64,000 bases of DNA from Lachnoclostridium sp. UBA1308 (GCA_002307215.1 DBTU01000010.1:68266-132265), one strand, 5' to 3'; positions 53,383-63,295 are shown, counted from the first letter of the stretch. Numbers and translations: made by a program. The notes: generated by a model not told the origin, from the sequence alone.

Positions 53383-55209
53383 ATGACAAATGATAAGAAG
53401 TTAACTCTTTTGGAAGTGTTCCATAATAATATGTATGCAATGAAGCTTGGGTGCAGCATCAGTAAAAACCGCGTGTTACACGCATTACTGATGAAATGTA
53501 TCTACTACTTTGAGTGGATATTCTTCAGTGCGTTTTTTTTACGTTATATCGTGAATGCGCTTGATAAAAAAGCTGATTTTCAATCAATTTTTATATTCAT
53601 TTTGATATGCGGAGGGGTGTTTTTCTTAATCAATCTATATAATAACTATGCAGAAAATGTTATATATCCCCTGACCTCTGTCAAGTTATACTATGGAATA
53701 TACCGAAAGCTGTACGCGAAAGCAAAGAATGTGGAGCTTCGTTGTTACGAAGATTCGGATTTTTATAACCGCTATACCATGGCAATTGATAACGCGGGGG
53801 ATAAAGTTACAAGCATTATTGATAGCATATGGGGAATTGTGACCGGAGTTGTTGCAACTGTATTGGTTTTTTATGCTATGTTTGATATTAGCCCTTTTTC
53901 GGTCTTATTTATCATTTCACCAATTATAGGTAACTTTGTCTTTGGCAACTTTTTGAATAAATTGGAATTCCGGCGCTATCAGGAAAGCGTACCCAATGAT
54001 AAGGTTATGAACTACGTAAACCGTGTCATGTATCTTCCGGATTATGCAAAGGAAATCCGTCTGTCCAAAGTATTCCGCTTGTTAAAGTACCAATATCAGG
54101 AGGCTACTGACCGAACGGTTAAAATTGCGGGGAAATATGCGTTTAAAATCGCATGGACCAATTTGTTCAGGCTCATCTTTACCTTCACGGTTATATTTGA
54201 AGGCATATTGTTGTATGCAGTTTATGAGAATCTGGTCAGAGGTACCATATCATTGGCAGAATTAACTGTTATGTCAAGCCTTATGGTCTCATCGACCTGG
54301 ATATTGATCGGGCTGTTTGAGAATATAATGAATACGATGAAAAATGGGTTATTTGTTAAGAACCTCAGGGGTTTTCTGGAATATAAAGAAAGAATACCCG
54401 AAGACCAGAATGGAATAACACCATCCGATGAGCTTTCAAGTATAGAGTTTGAGCATGTTTCATTTTCCTATAAGGAGGAATATACTATTAAAGATTTGTC
54501 ATTTGTCATCCGTGGAGGTGAAATTGTGGCATTTGTAGGTCATAACGGAGCAGGCAAATCAACTATTATTAAGCTTCTGCTGCGCCTGTATGATCCGACT
54601 GAGGGCGTGATAAGGCTGAATGGAATAGATATCAAAGAATATAATCTCCATGCGTACAGGAACTTGTTCGCAGCTGCTTTTCAGGATTACCGTATTATGG
54701 GTATGACAGTAAAGGATAATGTCCTGATGGGCAGGCATTATGAGGATGAGGATACTCGTGTCATAGAAGCATTGAAAAAGGTTGGAGTATATGAAAGAAT
54801 CATGTCGCTTCACGATGGCGTCAATACAATGATGACACGGGAATTTGATGATAAAGGCGCTGTACTTTCCGGCGGGGAGAGCCAGAAGGTCGTTGTGGCA
54901 AGGGCATTTGCAAAGCCGGCTCCAGTTAAAGTGTTTGATGAGCCCTCAAGCGCTCTTGATCCGATTGCTGAATATGAGCTTTATGACAGCATCATGAAGG
55001 ATGGTGAGAACCGGACAATGATATTCATCTCGCATCGTTTATCCTCCGTAAAAAATGCAGATAAGGTTCTTATGCTGGAAAAAGGACAGATTATTGAGGA
55101 AGGCACCCACCGTGAATTGATGAAAAGAAACGGAAGCTACGCCGAAATGTATCAAAAGCAGGCTATGAACTATCTTGCAGTAGATACGGTAGAGGGGGTG
55201 GAGCTTTGA
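53383..55209 (+). CDS. ABC exporter half-transporter 1 (permease-ATPase fusion)
   Basis: Residues 1-340 hold about six membrane helices (for example FQSIFIFILICGGVFFLINL, GVVATVLVFYAMF), residues 355-600 the ATPase: Walker A GHNGAGKST (about 388), Q-loop FQDYRI, signature LSGGESQKVVV, Walker B KVFDEPSSALD with the catalytic Glu, and H-loop FISHRLSS. Both ATPase sites look competent. It overlaps the next gene by four bases and is expected to form a heterodimer with it for export of the cluster product. Codon use and base composition are clearly more GC-rich than in the neighbouring biosynthetic genes. Confidence 0.92.
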   Translation: MTNDKKLTLLEVFHNNMYAMKLGCSISKNRVLHALLMKCIYYFEWIFFSAFFLRYIVNALDKKADFQSIFIFILICGGVFFLINLYNNYAENVIYPLTSVKLYYGIYRKLYAKAKNVELRCYEDSDFYNRYTMAIDNAGDKVTSIIDSIWGIVTGVVATVLVFYAMFDISPFSVLFIISPIIGNFVFGNFLNKLEFRRYQESVPNDKVMNYVNRVMYLPDYAKEIRLSKVFRLLKYQYQEATDRTVKIAGKYAFKIAWTNLFRLIFTFTVIFEGILLYAVYENLVRGTISLAELTVMSSLMVSSTWILIGLFENIMNTMKNGLFVKNLRGFLEYKERIPEDQNGITPSDELSSIEFEHVSFSYKEEYTIKDLSFVIRGGEIVAFVGHNGAGKSTIIKLLLRLYDPTEGVIRLNGIDIKEYNLHAYRNLFAAAFQDYRIMGMTVKDNVLMGRHYEDEDTRVIEALKKVGVYERIMSLHDGVNTMMTREFDDKGAVLSGGESQKVVVARAFAKPAPVKVFDEPSSALDPIAEYELYDSIMKDGENRTMIFISHRLSSVKNADKVLMLEKGQIIEEGTHRELMKRNGSYAEMYQKQAMNYLAVDTVEGVEL

Positions 55210-57032
55210 ATAAGAAGAAGGATAACATCAGTACAAAGCAGACGATGAAACAGGTCTGGCAGAATAATGCATTTCTGATAAAGCTTTGCTTTACTGCTTC
55301 GCCGCTTTATATTATTTCAATGACATTCGACGCAATACGAAATCAAATCTCAATCTTTTTTGAAGATACCATCGGAATAAGTTATGTGCTTAAGGCTGCC
55401 GAATTTCATTATCCGTTTCATAAGGTGGCAGCATTTATTATGATACTTGCTGCATGTATAACGCTCGGTATGATATATTCGGTAATTGTAACCAGTCTTT
55501 GGGCTGCCAAGGGAATGCCTATTATACGGCAGCAGGTGAAAATGGCGCTTTACGAGAAAGCAAAGGACCTGGATCTGGAATGCTATGATAATTCGGATTA
55601 TTATAATGAACTGGTGCTTGCAATATCAGAGGCTGATAAGCAGATTGATCGTTGTATTACCTTTCTGCAGAATACGGCATCAGGCATCACAGTATTTATA
55701 TCAATCGGTATCTATTTCTTCATGAAAGATAAAGCCTCCATTCTGCTAATAACGGTTTCCTTCCTTTTGACATTTTTCTTTAATCAGCTGTATAACAAGC
55801 TTACCTATAAAGCACGTATCGGGCGGAATCCTTATGAGAGGAAGAGGGATTATATTAAACGGGTTTTTTATTTAAACGATTATGCAAAGGAACTACGACT
55901 CAATCCAGAGGTTTCTGAAGTTTTATTTAATGACCTGGAGAAGGCAAATGAGGAGGTTTATAAAGTCGAAAAAAGCTATGCGAACCGCAGGTTTCTGTTA
56001 AGCTTTCTGCGTCGTTATGTAAGCAATGACTTTTTCAACGATGTCCTCTATATTACATATTTGGCATTCAAGGCATCAGTGCTGGGTATACTTTCCTTCA
56101 GCAGTGTGGTGATTTTATATAGCTCCTTCGGGCGGTTAAAACGCGGCATGAGAATATTTACGGATGTATATCCCTATGCCAGTGAGACGAGTCTGTATGT
56201 GCAGAAAATCCGTGATTTTCTGGATTACGAGCCTAAAATTCAAAGTGAGAAAAAGCTATCGGTGATAAATCAGCCGAAAGCGATCGAGCTTAGAAATGTA
56301 TCCTTCTCTTACAGTAATTGCGATGAGAATGTTATCAACGACATATCACTTTCTATTTCCCCGGGAGAAAAAATTGCCCTGGTTGGTTACAACGGCGCCG
56401 GGAAAACCACTTTGATTAAGCTTATTATGAGGCTCTATGATACAACCAAGGGTGAAATACTTTCTGACGAGAAGCTTCTGCAGGACTATAATGTCTGGGA
56501 GTATCGCAATTCTATAGGGGTTGTGTTTCAGGATTATAAAATCTTTGCGGGAACAATTACGGAAAATGTACTTCTGGATCTTGCCGATCGGTCAGATCAG
56601 GATAAGGTGGATTGGGCATTACATCATAGCGGGCTTTCGGACAGGATTACAACCTTAACAAATGGACTTGATACGGCGCTTACCTCGGAATTTGTAAAGG
56701 ATGGAGTGAATCTTTCCGGAGGAGAAAGCCAGAAGCTTGCTATCGGACGTGTATTTTATAAGGACGCGGGCCTGATTATTCTTGATGAACCGTCGAGTGC
56801 CCTCGACCCGATTGCTGAATACCAACTGAATCATTCTATGCTGAAGGCAGCAGAAAATAAGACGGTTATCTTTATCTCCCACCGGCTATCAACAACGCGT
56901 CTCGCAGACCGTATCATCTTGCTGGAGAAGGGAAGAATCGCAGAGCAAGGAACACATGAGGATCTGCTGAAGCAGGGAGGCAAATATGCACAGATGTGGC
57001 GTGCACAGGCGGGACAGTATATAACAATATAA
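55206..57032 (+). CDS. ABC exporter half-transporter 2 (permease-ATPase fusion)
   Basis: TTG 55206 overlaps the previous stop, with GAGGGGGTGG as ribosome site. It has the same length and layout as its neighbour (608 residues): membrane helices such as KVAAFIMILAACITLGMIYS and ILLITVSFLLTFFF, then Walker A GYNGAGKTT (about 394), signature LSGGESQKLAIG, LIILDEPSSALDP and FISHRLST. The pair forms an exporter, and its place in the cluster suggests product efflux and self-protection. It shares the higher GC content of its partner. Confidence 0.92.
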   Translation: MNKKKDNISTKQTMKQVWQNNAFLIKLCFTASPLYIISMTFDAIRNQISIFFEDTIGISYVLKAAEFHYPFHKVAAFIMILAACITLGMIYSVIVTSLWAAKGMPIIRQQVKMALYEKAKDLDLECYDNSDYYNELVLAISEADKQIDRCITFLQNTASGITVFISIGIYFFMKDKASILLITVSFLLTFFFNQLYNKLTYKARIGRNPYERKRDYIKRVFYLNDYAKELRLNPEVSEVLFNDLEKANEEVYKVEKSYANRRFLLSFLRRYVSNDFFNDVLYITYLAFKASVLGILSFSSVVILYSSFGRLKRGMRIFTDVYPYASETSLYVQKIRDFLDYEPKIQSEKKLSVINQPKAIELRNVSFSYSNCDENVINDISLSISPGEKIALVGYNGAGKTTLIKLIMRLYDTTKGEILSDEKLLQDYNVWEYRNSIGVVFQDYKIFAGTITENVLLDLADRSDQDKVDWALHHSGLSDRITTLTNGLDTALTSEFVKDGVNLSGGESQKLAIGRVFYKDAGLIILDEPSSALDPIAEYQLNHSMLKAAENKTVIFISHRLSTTRLADRIILLEKGRIAEQGTHEDLLKQGGKYAQMWRAQAGQYITI

Positions 57033-57262
57033 GCATAAAAATTTAATTTACTATTCCTTATGTATATAAAGATTGTAGACTAAATAAATTTACGATATTA
57101 GGGGTATGTTTTACAAAAGATTAACAATAATCTCTTCAAGGAGCAATTAATTTTTAAAGTGTTACACTCTAGAAAAAGCTTTGTACTCTATTATATAATT
57201 TCAGAGAAATTTGTATGGATAGATACGCAATAAAGCATATTGAATAAGCGGAAAGGGTTTAT

Positions 57263-59077
57263 ATGAGTTACAAAAATAATGATATTAGGCAAAAAACAAT
57301 TAGTGAATTATTTGAGATTCAAGTTGAAAAGACACCAAAAAAAACAGCAATAACTTGTGGAGAAGAACATATTTCATACAAAGAATTAAATCAAAAATCA
57401 AATCAATTAGCCAGGATATTAAAAAAGGAAGGAGTTAAGCCTGATTGTATCGTAGGAATTATGGCTGAACGGTCGATTAAATTCGTAATAGCAATTCTCG
57501 GTATATTTAAAGCAGGTGGAGCCTTTCTTCCAATAGATCCGGATTATCCATTAGAGAGAGTTAAATATATAGTTAACGATAGTGATTTGTGCTTTATTTT
57601 AGTAAACGGTAGCGTTTCATCTGACAATGTGGGTACAAAAACGAAAATAATTGATATCGATTGTATAGAAGGTTATTGTGAAGACGATTTTGATTTGGTA
57701 AACGTTAACAATATGAAAGATTTAGCATATGTAATATACACCTCTGGGTCAACAGGAAGTCCTAAAGGTGCTATGATTGAGCATTCGGGGATGCTAAACC
57801 ATATTCAAGCGAAGATTACAGATTTAAAAATGGATAGTGATAGTATTTTAGCTCAAAATGCTTCACAGTGTTTTGACATTTCAGTATGGCAAACTCTAAC
57901 CCCACTTATTTTGGGTGGAAAAATTGTGATTATAGAAGAAAAAGTTATTTTAAATCCTTCTATGTTTATAAATAAACTAGTAGAAGAAAATATTACGATA
58001 TTGGAAGTAGTACCTTCATATCTAAATGCAATAATAAATAATTATAATTTTAATCAAAATAGATTTGACAAGTTAAAATATCTAGTTGTCACGGGTGAAA
58101 CCTTAAAATCTACTCTTGTTAGCAAGTGGTATAAAAGATTTCCTGATATTCCCATATTGAATGCTTACGGACCAACAGAAGCCTCAGATGACATAACTCA
58201 TTATTTCGTTCAAAGGGATTTTGACATGGAAAGAATACCAATAGGTAAACCTATTCAAAATTTACAAATTTATATAGTAAATGATAATAGGGAACTTTGT
58301 AATATCGGTGAAAAGGGTGAGATATGGGTATCCGGAATTGGCGTTGGTCGGGGTTATATTAATAATCTTGATAAAACAAAAGAGGTATTTATAAATGATT
58401 ATTTTAGCCCAAGAGAGAATATTAGGTTATATAAAACAGGGGATATAGGGGCCTGGTTACCGGATGGTAATATTGATTTTTTTGGGAGAAAGGATAATCA
58501 AGTAAAAGTAAATGGTTATAGAATTGAACTAGGTGAAATTGAAAATGAATTAGTAAAACATCAACTAATTGAAGAAGCAATTACTATAATATTTAAGGGC
58601 AGAAATGATAGTGCATATTTATGCTCATACATCGTAGTAAATGGTGAGATTTCTGAAAGTGAAATTAGGTCGTTCTTATCTAGATCGTTACCAGACTATA
58701 TGATTCCTTTAGTAATAATTAAGCTGGATATGATTCCATTATTGGATAATGGTAAGATTGATAGAAAAGCATTACCTAACCCATTATCTTTTCATGAAAT
58801 AGATAACTTTTTTGTAACAGATGATAAAAAGAAAGGGGATATAATCGAGCAAAAAATAAGGGATCTTTTATATGATGCGTTAGAAATTAATAAACAAGAG
58901 GTAATCATTAATGATGAAGAGAATTTAAGCAAATATGGATTTAATTCAATTAGTTATATTAAATTGATAGTGAATATTGAGTTGGAATTTGAGATTGAAT
59001 TTGATGATGAAGATTTGGAATTCTCAAAGTTTATAAATCTGAAATCTATTATAAATTATGTTAGAAGTAAAATGTAA
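57263..59077 (+). CDS. Free-standing NRPS adenylation-carrier (A-PCP) protein
   Basis: GGAAAGGG precedes ATG 57263. The adenylation domain (residues 1 to about 510) shows A3 YTSGSTGSPKGAMIEH, A4 FDISVWQ, A5 NAYGPTEAS, A7 YKTGDIGAWL, A8 RKDNQVKVNGYRIELGEIE and A10 NGKIDRKALP. A carrier domain with YGFNSISYIKL (phosphopantetheine Ser about 560) follows. There is no condensation or thioesterase domain. Lined up by eye against GrsA, the pocket reads D-I-W-E-V-T-A-D-D-K. The extra acidic residues suggest a basic amino acid such as 2,3-diaminopropionate, which the two following enzymes should make. Confidence 0.93.
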   Translation: MSYKNNDIRQKTISELFEIQVEKTPKKTAITCGEEHISYKELNQKSNQLARILKKEGVKPDCIVGIMAERSIKFVIAILGIFKAGGAFLPIDPDYPLERVKYIVNDSDLCFILVNGSVSSDNVGTKTKIIDIDCIEGYCEDDFDLVNVNNMKDLAYVIYTSGSTGSPKGAMIEHSGMLNHIQAKITDLKMDSDSILAQNASQCFDISVWQTLTPLILGGKIVIIEEKVILNPSMFINKLVEENITILEVVPSYLNAIINNYNFNQNRFDKLKYLVVTGETLKSTLVSKWYKRFPDIPILNAYGPTEASDDITHYFVQRDFDMERIPIGKPIQNLQIYIVNDNRELCNIGEKGEIWVSGIGVGRGYINNLDKTKEVFINDYFSPRENIRLYKTGDIGAWLPDGNIDFFGRKDNQVKVNGYRIELGEIENELVKHQLIEEAITIIFKGRNDSAYLCSYIVVNGEISESEIRSFLSRSLPDYMIPLVIIKLDMIPLLDNGKIDRKALPNPLSFHEIDNFFVTDDKKKGDIIEQKIRDLLYDALEINKQEVIINDEENLSKYGFNSISYIKLIVNIELEFEIEFDDEDLEFSKFINLKSIINYVRSKM

Positions 59078-59404
59078 CTTTTATTATTTTTGCGCCCAAT
59101 AAAGGGTAATGTATTTAGTTGGTAGAAACACTAACTGATAAGGTACTAACCATATCAACAGTATTATCTTTAGGACTACCATCAATAATTTGACAGTTTA
59201 GTTTAGCATAGGAAAATAGGTCCGTAGTTTTGGGTAAGGTAAGATTTTTATTGCCCTCATAAACTTTTTTGTGACATCAGCCGTTGTATACAATAATATT
59301 TTGTCAACTGAAAGAATTTTTTGATATGAGAACTCATGATATATTGAACAGCAGACGATATGGTAGGGGGGAAAAGTTGAGAAAACTGAAAGGAAGGATT
59401 AATT
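59078..59404. other. Noncoding stretch before the Dap genes
   Basis: No gene is visible on either strand. The end of the stretch (GAAAGGAAGG) is the ribosome site of the following gene; a separate promoter is possible but not clear. Confidence 0.5.
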
Positions 59405-60361
59405 ATGGTAGCAAGAAGTGTTTTGGATAATATAGGGAATACTCCATTGGTAAGGATGGACTTAACAAACTTGACCCGAATTAATTTATATGCAAAGTTA
59501 GAATATTATAATCCAACAGGGAGTGTAAAAGACAGAGCTGCGAATTATATATTAAAAAATTTATTGGAAAACAAAGTGCTTAAAACTGGTGATCATGTTA
59601 TTGAGTCGTCCTCTGGAAATTTTGGAATAGCCCTTTCTGCATACTGTAAAAGATACGATTTAAAGTTCCATTGTGTAATTGACCCTAATATTACACCAAT
59701 TAATGAACGTTTGATAAATTCATTAAGTTATAAGACATATAAAGTTGCAGAACATGATAGTAATGGTGGATATTTATTAAACAGATTAACAAAAGTTAAG
59801 GAACTACAAGGGATGATTGAAAATTCATACTGGGTTAACCAATATGCAAATCCATTAAATGCAGAAGCGTATACGAATACTCTTGGAAGAGAAATTTGCG
59901 ATGAAATGGATAAAATTGACTATATTTTTATAGGAGTTAGTTCTGGTGGGACTATTACAGGGGTGTCACGAATGATAAAAAAACGCTTTCCAGAAGCAAA
60001 AGTTATTGCAGTAGATATCGTTGGATCTGTTATTTTTGGAGGCTCACCTAAAAAGAGATACATACCAGGAATAGGATCCAGTATGATACCGGAGATTATA
60101 AAGCAAGCTAGGATTGATGAAGTAGTTTATGTGAATGAGCGAGATACGATAAAGATGTGCAATGAGATGTTAAAAGTGAATACGATTTTTGCGGGAGGTT
60201 CTTCTGGTTCGGTAATGAAAGCAATTAAGAATTACTTTATGGGAATAGAATGTAAACAGAAAGTTAATGTTGTGGCAATTTTCCCTGATAGGGGGGATAG
60301 ATATATTAATACTATATATAATGAAGAATGGTGTAAAACAGTAATGAAAATTAAAATATAG
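59405..60361 (+). CDS. SbnA-like PLP enzyme for 2,3-diaminopropionate synthesis
   Basis: The cysteine synthase-like fold is marked by IGNTPLVRMD, NPTGSVKDRAAN with the Schiff-base Lys (about residue 43), ESSSGNFGIALSA, GVSSGGTITGVSR and IPGIGSSMIPE. These last features and the pairing with an SbnB-like gene point to SbnA, which joins O-phospho-L-serine and L-glutamate to N-(2-amino-2-carboxyethyl)-L-glutamate. Length (318) fits. A simple O-acetylserine sulfhydrylase is possible but less likely given the neighbour 20 bases downstream. Confidence 0.87.
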   Translation: MVARSVLDNIGNTPLVRMDLTNLTRINLYAKLEYYNPTGSVKDRAANYILKNLLENKVLKTGDHVIESSSGNFGIALSAYCKRYDLKFHCVIDPNITPINERLINSLSYKTYKVAEHDSNGGYLLNRLTKVKELQGMIENSYWVNQYANPLNAEAYTNTLGREICDEMDKIDYIFIGVSSGGTITGVSRMIKKRFPEAKVIAVDIVGSVIFGGSPKKRYIPGIGSSMIPEIIKQARIDEVVYVNERDTIKMCNEMLKVNTIFAGGSSGSVMKAIKNYFMGIECKQKVNVVAIFPDRGDRYINTIYNEEWCKTVMKIKI

Positions 60362-60380
60362 AAGTTTACATGGAGGATAT

Positions 60381-61349
60381 ATGTTTTATATTAATGATTG
60401 CAATATAATAGAGATTGGAATTAATTGGAGTGAGACAATAGAAGTTATTAAAGCTAGTACGGAATGTTTACTGAAGAGAGAATATGCGCAACCAATAAAA
60501 CCATATTTACGTTATGGGGACATGAAAAATCGAATTATTGCGATGCCAGGTTATATTGGAGGAGATTTTGATGTTTCTGGAATAAAATGGATAGCTAGCT
60601 TTCCGGATAATATTGCAAAGAAAATTCCTAGAGCACATAGTATTGTTATACTAAATAAAGCAAATACAGGACAGCCAGTAGCTATATTTAACACACCATT
60701 AATTAGCATTATCCGTACTGCTTCAGTAAGTGGGGCAATAATAGAAGCTTTTGACAAAGTACGTAAATTTAGTAACATAACTATATGTATTATAGGATGG
60801 GGACCGATTGGTCAGTACCATCTTAAAATGTGTATGAGTATTTGGGGTGATAGAATATATAGGATAGAGCTTTATGACCTAAAGTCGGTTGACATATCAA
60901 ATATTGATAGTAAATATAAGGATAAGATTCATATTTGCAGTAGTTGGGAAGAAGCATATTGTGATGCAAATATAATAATAACTTGCACAGTTTCAGAAGT
61001 TCCTTATATTAATCGAAAGCCTAAAGAAGGGGCGTTGTTACTTAATGTATCTTTAAGGGATTTTAAAACTAATATTTATGAATATGTAAATAGTTCAATT
61101 TTTGTTGATGATTGGGATGAAGTATGTAGGGAGAATACAGATATCGAAGTGTTTCATAAAGTTTTCGGCTTACAAAAGGAGAATACAAAATCTATTATTG
61201 ACATTTTATGTGGTGATGCATTTACTGAATATGACAATGAGGAAGTGATAATGTTCAATCCGATGGGAATGGCTGTATTTGACATTGCTATTGGTAAGTA
61301 TTACCTAGATAAAGCAAAACCGACAGCAAGTTATTTATTAATTAATTAG
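60381..61349 (+). CDS. SbnB-like dehydrogenase for 2,3-diaminopropionate release
   Basis: This member of the ornithine cyclodeaminase/mu-crystallin family has the SbnB-type pattern QPIKPYLRYG, NRIIAMPGYIGGDFDVSGIKWIASFP and STVSG-like RTASVSGAII, then the NAD motif IIGWGPIGQYHLKMC. SbnB oxidatively splits the SbnA product into L-2,3-diaminopropionate, 2-oxoglutarate and NADH. The order A-PCP, sbnA, sbnB, PPTase suggests that Dap is the residue loaded by the A-PCP protein. TGGAGG precedes ATG 60381. Confidence 0.87.
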   Translation: MFYINDCNIIEIGINWSETIEVIKASTECLLKREYAQPIKPYLRYGDMKNRIIAMPGYIGGDFDVSGIKWIASFPDNIAKKIPRAHSIVILNKANTGQPVAIFNTPLISIIRTASVSGAIIEAFDKVRKFSNITICIIGWGPIGQYHLKMCMSIWGDRIYRIELYDLKSVDISNIDSKYKDKIHICSSWEEAYCDANIIITCTVSEVPYINRKPKEGALLLNVSLRDFKTNIYEYVNSSIFVDDWDEVCRENTDIEVFHKVFGLQKENTKSIIDILCGDAFTEYDNEEVIMFNPMGMAVFDIAIGKYYLDKAKPTASYLLIN

Positions 61350-61388
61350 TATACTAATTGCTAATGCATATTTGACTGGAGGATGTTC

Positions 61389-62072
61389 ATGGTAGAAGTA
61401 TTTGCTCTAAATATAGCTGAACCAATAAGCAGTTATGAATTAAATAAATTAATAACTCTCGTATCTGAAGAGAAAAAAAAGCGTATTGATAGTATACATT
61501 TTGTGGAAGATAAAAAAAGGTTAGTATACGGAGATGTTCTTATTAAGTATCTTTTAATAAAAAGGGTAGGATTACATGGAAATGGGATATCATATAAATA
61601 TAATGAATATGGGAAGCCTTTTCTAGAATATGGTCAATCATTTAATTTTAATATTTCACATTCAGGAAATTGGATAGTAAGCGCATTAAGTTTAAATGAA
61701 GTTGGAATTGATATTGAACAAATAAAAATAGTAGATTTTAGGATTGCAAAACGATTTTTTTCTAAATTAGAATATATGGATTTAAACAACAAATCTGAGA
61801 ATAATAAATTGGATTACTTTTATGATTTGTGGACACTTAAAGAAAGTTATATTAAATATCTGGGTAAGGGGTTATATTATCCACTCAACTCTTTTAGTAT
61901 AAGAAAAAACAGACGGAGTATTCAACTTTTTGATGAACAAGAGAGAAAGACACTTTATTTTAAACAATATAAATTAGGAAGTTATAAGTTGTCTGTTTGT
62001 TCAGAAGAAAAACATTTTTTCTATAGTGTAATAAATATAAAAACGATTATTAAAGAACTTGTAAAATCTTAA
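61389..62072 (+). CDS. Sfp-type 4'-phosphopantetheinyl transferase
   Basis: ATG 61389 lies six bases behind GGAGG; the ATG at 61383 is too close to that site. The family motifs are NFNISHSGNWIVSA, VGIDIEQIK (metal-binding Asp and Glu) and DLWTLKESYIKYLGKGL. The length of 227 suits the Sfp group. It transfers phosphopantetheine from CoA to carrier proteins and would activate the free carrier protein at 36883 and the carrier domain at 57263. Its presence makes the cluster self-sufficient for carrier activation. Confidence 0.92.
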   Translation: MVEVFALNIAEPISSYELNKLITLVSEEKKKRIDSIHFVEDKKRLVYGDVLIKYLLIKRVGLHGNGISYKYNEYGKPFLEYGQSFNFNISHSGNWIVSALSLNEVGIDIEQIKIVDFRIAKRFFSKLEYMDLNNKSENNKLDYFYDLWTLKESYIKYLGKGLYYPLNSFSIRKNRRSIQLFDEQERKTLYFKQYKLGSYKLSVCSEEKHFFYSVINIKTIIKELVKS

Positions 62073-62299
62073 AGTTGATACAGTTTGATCTTGTTTACAT
62101 TAACTTGCTATATCCGCTTAATTTTGTGAGGAAAACCTAACTCAGTGATGCTGATATAGAATAATTTTATTGGTTGGTTTAGGCATATTATCAAGATATT
62201 CATAGAAGTATATTATGCGACATAAGAGATTAGAATTAAGCGGGTTTGAAAAATGACCGTTGACTTATTTAAATCAAATTAAAGAAAGAAGGAATACAA

Positions 62300-63295
62300 A
62301 TGAGAAATGTACAATTACCTTTAGCTGAACCACCAATTAATGGGTTAATGTATTTAGCCAATCCACTTGCAATTCTTTTTAATAATAATGAATGTTTGCC
62401 TTGGTTTTATAGTGAATATGTTCAATTATTATGGGATAAAAAAGTTAATTTTTTATATTTCCATAATAAGTTTATTAGCGAGTTTCCAACTTGTATACCA
62501 TGGCTTGAATTTCAATGCATGGATAAAAAGTTTATTACAAACAATATAGATATTCACAAACTGATTATTAATGCAATAAATGATGGGTGGTATATTTTTT
62601 CGGCCTATGACGAGTTTTACATTCCAAATATGTATGCATATCAAAATTACCATGTAAACCATGATTTCATGCTCTATGGTTATGATTTGGATAAGCAAGA
62701 GTATTATACCAATATATATACAAAAAAAGGTATTCTCGAACCCAATATTATAAGTTTTAATCAATTTTGTGATGGCTTTTTTGCTAATGTTTCTTTTGAT
62801 TTCGAATTTAATAGAATAAATTTATATAAAATGAAGCAGTCTTTTAATTATGAGTTTGATAAGCGTTCATTATTAGAAGAATTACATGACTATCTTAATT
62901 CCACTTGTTCAAATATTAAATTTTCACTTCCACGCGATCATAGCGATTGTATATTTGGTATGGATGTATATTGTTATATTTTGGATATTTTTCAATTACA
63001 TAATGATTCTATAAAAGATTTGAAATTTTTACATCTATTATGGGAACATAAAAAGTGTATGCAAAGTCGAGTGGTCTATATGATAAATAATAATATTATT
63101 AATAGTGGTGATTTTTTAGTTGAAATGTTTAGCGAGATTGAGAGCATTGCCTTATGTGTGAAAAATCTTCAGATAAAATTAAAAATATCAAATGATTTAA
63201 TTATTTGTGATAAAATTGTTCAAAATTTAAAATTACTATATGATAAAGAAAAGTTGGCAATTGAGACTTTAATTAGGACATTGGAGCGTGCTTAA
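62300..63295 (+). CDS. BtrH-like C39-fold protein lacking an obvious catalytic Cys
   Basis: GAAAGAAGG precedes ATG 62300. The layout parallels the protein at 52062: an N-terminal helix (INGLMYLANPLAILF), a strand-rich part with NDGWYIFSAYDEFYIPNMYA, then YHVNHDFMLYGYDLDKQEYY and a helical C-terminal half. Proteins of this kind are frequent in non-ribosomal peptide clusters of Firmicutes. At the position of the expected Cys the sequence is N-G-L-M-Y, so it may be a non-catalytic partner, an immunity-type protein, or use another nucleophile. It is the last gene of the cluster. Confidence 0.6.
   Translation: MRNVQLPLAEPPINGLMYLANPLAILFNNNECLPWFYSEYVQLLWDKKVNFLYFHNKFISEFPTCIPWLEFQCMDKKFITNNIDIHKLIINAINDGWYIFSAYDEFYIPNMYAYQNYHVNHDFMLYGYDLDKQEYYTNIYTKKGILEPNIISFNQFCDGFFANVSFDFEFNRINLYKMKQSFNYEFDKRSLLEELHDYLNSTCSNIKFSLPRDHSDCIFGMDVYCYILDIFQLHNDSIKDLKFLHLLWEHKKCMQSRVVYMINNNIINSGDFLVEMFSEIESIALCVKNLQIKLKISNDLIICDKIVQNLKLLYDKEKLAIETLIRTLERA

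Noticed and set aside
57263..59077. Complete non-ribosomal peptide synthetase
   Set aside because: Only adenylation and carrier domains are present; no condensation HHxxxDG or thioesterase motif exists anywhere in the window.
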